Below, piece by piece: positions 61,421 through 64,000 of a DNA stretch of 64,000 bases (the first letter of the stretch is position 1; each line of letters opens with the position of its first letter). The notes beneath the pieces were generated by a model. That model was not told where the DNA came from and did no database searches. It saw only the letters and a list, made by a program, of their open reading frames with translations. The position numbers and the translations under genes were made by a program. This DNA is from Collinsella sp. (GTDB lineage: Bacteria > Actinomycetota > Coriobacteriia > Coriobacteriales > Coriobacteriaceae), in assembly GCA_019414565.1 (NCBI GenBank), contig DXLU01000022.1, positions 31,138 to 95,137 of the forward strand, written 5' to 3'.

Positions 61421-62392
61421 GTGAATTCTGAATCCATCGCCGTCATCATCCCCTGCTACAACGAAGCGCCCACGATCGGCAAAGTCATCGACGACTTTCA
61501 CCGCGAGCTTCCGCAAGCGACGGTCTATGTCTATGACAACAACTCGTCGGACGATACCTCACGCATCGCCACCGAGCACGGCGCCACGGTCCGCTTTGAG
61601 CCCCGTCAGGGAAAGGGCAACGTATGCCGCCAGATGTTTCGCGACATCGACGCCGATTGCTACCTGATGGTCGACGGCGACGACACCTACCCCGCCGAGG
61701 CGGCCAAGGCCCTCTGCGAGCCCATCCTTAACGGTACGGCCGACATGACCGTAGGCGATCGCCTTTCAAACGGCACCTACGCCGAGGAAAACAAGCGCGC
61801 CTTCCACGGCTTTGGCAACAATCTGGTCCGCGCCATGATCAAGTGGATCTATGGCTACAGCTTCGATGACGTCATGACCGGCTACCGCGCCATGAGCCGC
61901 CCGTTCGTTAAAACCTTCCCAGTGCTTTCCGAGGGCTTTCAGATCGAAACCGAGCTCTCGATCCACGCCGTCGACCACCGCTGGCGCATCAAAGATGTGC
62001 CCATCGAGTACCGCGACCGTCCCGAGGGTTCCGAGTCCAAACTCAACACAGTGAGCGACGGCATTAAAGTCGTTGCGATGATCGGCACGCTGTTCAAGGA
62101 CTACCGCCCGCTGAAGTTCTTCAGCCTCGTAGCGCTTCTGTTCGCGGTATTCGGCCTCGCCCTGGGCATGCCCATCGTTGTCGAATATTTCCAGACCGGC
62201 CTCGTCCCGCGCTTCCCCACCGCTATGCTCGCCGCCTCGTTTATGTTCCTGTGCGGCCAGAGCCTTGCGACCGGCTTCATCCTAGATTCTGTAGCAAAGG
62301 TCGAAAAAAAGCAGTGGGAGGTCAACGTGTACAGCAAATACGCCTACGACGACCAGCCCGGCCACCCTACTTCCAAGCCAAGCGAGAGGTAG
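61421..62392 (+). CDS. Family 2 glycosyltransferase, polyprenyl-phosphate sugar type
   Basis: Transfers a sugar from a nucleotide donor, probably to undecaprenyl phosphate (DPM1/GtrB-like). The GT-A domain begins AVIIPCYNEAPTIGKVI, with VYVYDNNSSDDT and the metal site LMVDGDDTYPAE. Two membrane helices are at about 225-245 and 262-285. GTG 61421 has AAGGAG 6 bases upstream. 323 residues. It probably supplies the polymer exported by the neighbouring ABC pair. Confidence 0.9.
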   Translation: MNSESIAVIIPCYNEAPTIGKVIDDFHRELPQATVYVYDNNSSDDTSRIATEHGATVRFEPRQGKGNVCRQMFRDIDADCYLMVDGDDTYPAEAAKALCEPILNGTADMTVGDRLSNGTYAEENKRAFHGFGNNLVRAMIKWIYGYSFDDVMTGYRAMSRPFVKTFPVLSEGFQIETELSIHAVDHRWRIKDVPIEYRDRPEGSESKLNTVSDGIKVVAMIGTLFKDYRPLKFFSLVALLFAVFGLALGMPIVVEYFQTGLVPRFPTAMLAASFMFLCGQSLATGFILDSVAKVEKKQWEVNVYSKYAYDDQPGHPTSKPSER

Positions 62393-62442
62393 ATCTTCCG
62401 CAAAATACTATTGGCACCACTGCGCAGATAGCCACCAACAAG

Positions 62443-62472
62443 AAAAGCCGCCGTTAAAGAACGGCGGCTTTT
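62443..62472. terminator. Bidirectional terminator between GT2 and rmlCD genes
   Basis: AAAAGCCGCCGT (62443-62454) and ACGGCGGCTTTT (62461-62472) are perfect complements around a 6-base loop, with T-runs in both directions. It ends the converging genes on each side. Confidence 0.9.
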
Positions 62473-62494
62473 ACTCTCGAAAAGTTAATAGCGC

Positions 62495-63949
62495 CTAGAG
62501 CGTCTTGATGTACTCCCCCAGCTCTTCCTCCCAGTCGGGCATGTGGAAGCCGGCAGCCTCGAGCCTGGACAGGTCGAGCGCGGAGTGGACCGGGCGCGGG
62601 GCGACGGGGCCCTCGGCGCTCGCGTAGTAGTCGGCGGTCGATACCGGCACGACCCTGTCCCCGTTGCCGTTGGCGGCCTCGAAGACGGCGCGGGCGATAT
62701 CGGCCCAGGACTTGACGGTGCCGGAGCCGGTGCAGTCGTAGGTGCCGTAGGGGGCGTGCGTCCCCAGCACGTGGAAGATGGCCTCGGCCATGTCGCGCGT
62801 GAAGGTCAGGCGGCCCAGCTGGTCGTCGACGACCGTGACCTGCGCGAGCCCGTCCTCGGGGTCGGCGACGCGGTCGGACAGCCCCCTCATGGTCTTGACG
62901 AAGTTGTGCCCCTCGCCGATGACCCAGGAGCTGCGCATGATGTAGTGGCGGGGGCACCCGGCCACGGCGATGTCGCCGGCGGCCTTGGTCTGGCCGTAGA
63001 CGGACAGCGGGGAGAACGGCTCGTCCTCGTCGTGCACCTCGGCGGTGCCGTCGAAGACGTAGTCGGAGGACACGTGGACGAGGGTGATCCCGTGCTCGGC
63101 GCAGGTGCGTGCGAGAAGGGCGGGACCGGCGGCGTTGGCCTTCCAGGCGGTCACGCGGCCCTCGGGGGTCTCCGCTTTATCCACGGCCGTGTAGGCGCCG
63201 CAGTTGATCACGGTGCCGTAGAGCGACCAGTCGTATTTTGAGTAGGCGTCCGGGTCGGACATGTCGAAGGTGTCGATGTCGCAGAAGTCGAAGTCCTTGG
63301 CGACGCCGCGCTCCTCCGCCAGCGCGCGGACCGCATGGCCCAACTGGCCGTTGCAGCCGGTGACGAGGGTGCGCTTCGGCGCCATGGGGACGACGTCCTT
63401 GAGCATCGGGTGGTTGAGGTCGGCATCGGAGACGGTGGCCTCGTCGAGCGGGATGGGCCACTCGATGGCGAGCTCGGGGTCGGCGAGGTTCACGAAGGTG
63501 TAGGTCCTCTTGAGCTCCGGCGACCAGTGGGCGTCCACCAGGTAGGTGTAGGCGGTGCCGTCCTCCAGGGCCTGGAAGGAGTTGCCCACGCCGCGCGGGA
63601 CGTAGATGGCCCTGCTCGGGTCCAGGGTGCAGGTGAACACCTTGCCGAAGGTCTCGCTGCCCTCGCGCAGGTCCACCCAGGCGCCGAAGACGCTGCCGCG
63701 GGCCACGGAGATGAACTTGTCCCAGGGCTCGGCGTGGATGCCGCGCGTGACGCCGCGGCTGTCGTTGTAGGAGACGTTGTTCTGGACGACGCGGAGGTCG
63801 GGGATCCCGAGCGCGCACATCTTGGCGCGCTGCCAGTTCTCCTTGAACCAGCCGCGCGAGTCGCCGTGGACGGCGAGGTCGACGACCTTGAGGCCCCCGA
63901 TGCCGGTCTCGGCGACGGAGAGGTCCTTCTCGAATGCGATGTCTGCCAT
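62495..63949 (-). CDS. Fused dTDP-4-dehydrorhamnose 3,5-epimerase / reductase (RmlC-RmlD)
   Basis: Carries the last two steps of dTDP-L-rhamnose synthesis in one 484-residue chain. Residues 1-185 are the cupin epimerase: DSRGWFKENW, RGIHAEPWDKF (catalytic-site His) and VPRGVGNSFQAL. From about 193 the Rossmann reductase begins TLVTGCNGQLG, with VHVSSDYVFDG and the catalytic YGQTK. AGGAGC lies 9 bases before ATG. The gene is clearly richer in GC than the ABC genes nearby. Rhamnose would go into the surface glycan. Bases 63950-64000 upstream show no further gene. Confidence 0.94.
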   Translation of the reverse strand: MADIAFEKDLSVAETGIGGLKVVDLAVHGDSRGWFKENWQRAKMCALGIPDLRVVQNNVSYNDSRGVTRGIHAEPWDKFISVARGSVFGAWVDLREGSETFGKVFTCTLDPSRAIYVPRGVGNSFQALEDGTAYTYLVDAHWSPELKRTYTFVNLADPELAIEWPIPLDEATVSDADLNHPMLKDVVPMAPKRTLVTGCNGQLGHAVRALAEERGVAKDFDFCDIDTFDMSDPDAYSKYDWSLYGTVINCGAYTAVDKAETPEGRVTAWKANAAGPALLARTCAEHGITLVHVSSDYVFDGTAEVHDEDEPFSPLSVYGQTKAAGDIAVAGCPRHYIMRSSWVIGEGHNFVKTMRGLSDRVADPEDGLAQVTVVDDQLGRLTFTRDMAEAIFHVLGTHAPYGTYDCTGSGTVKSWADIARAVFEAANGNGDRVVPVSTADYYASAEGPVAPRPVHSALDLSRLEAAGFHMPDWEEELGEYIKTL

Positions 63950-64000
63950 GTGGGAAAAGCTCCTATCGAAGAGGTTGGGTAACCGGGGGCGCCCGCGCGG

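Noticed and set aside
1..64000. CRISPR arrays and insertion sequences
   Set aside because: No regularly spaced direct repeats with spacers and no transposase-like reading frame were seen.

Overview
The window is a 64-kb stretch of high-GC bacterial chromosome, almost all housekeeping genes with one small accessory pocket. Gene order, the glyQ/glyS and ppdK set, the frequent TTG/GTG starts and the Gram-positive protein types point to a coriobacterial actinobacterium close to Collinsella. This is inferred from gene content and composition; no 16S rRNA gene is present.

Layout. 1-770: the 3' end of a phosphotransferase-like gene and two terminators. 771-9122 (minus): pyrH-frr-uppS-cdsA-dxr-rseP-ispG-proS, a tightly packed unit for UMP kinase, ribosome recycling, isoprenoid and lipid carriers, and the site-2 protease. 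9241-10884: rpsB-tsf with its own promoter. 11104-17291: rnhB-yraN-comM-dprA-trmFO-xer, with many ATGA-type overlaps. 17385-17726: rplS as a single gene. 17937-27456: rpsP-khpA-rimM-trmD-lepB, then glyQ-glyS, then the PPDK regulator and ppdK. 27658-28911 (plus): dinB. 29008-33010: rplU-rpmA-obgE-nadD-yqeK-rsfS. 33078-42683: the cell-elongation set mreB-mreC-mreD-mrdA-rodA, followed by a DUF697-like gene and a radical-SAM pair. 42799-48740: a TPR membrane protein, a cyclophilin, a zinc-ribbon membrane protein and a P-type ATPase, then tRNA-Arg(CCG).

49013-57616 (plus) is a complete shikimate-to-Phe/Tyr cluster: aroF-tyrA-aroB-aroA-aroC-pheA-aroEK(fused)-aroQ. Upstream of aroF lies a short ORF that appears leaderless, has Tyr and Phe-Tyr codons, and overlaps a terminator hairpin. 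It looks like a ribosome-mediated attenuator. Two REP-like palindromes interrupt the cluster.

57747-59197 is a compact, AT-richer two-gene cassette: a DUF4869-like protein and a P-loop NTPase with a possible TOPRIM-like C-terminal half. Terminators bound it on both sides, and it lies beside tRNA-Arg(TCT) and a decayed membrane-protein gene. With the aroF leader it is the best candidate here for undescribed biology. 59636-63949 is surface polysaccharide: an ABC exporter pair, a GT2 glycosyltransferase and a fused RmlC-RmlD enzyme. No CRISPR array, intact insertion sequence or prophage was seen.
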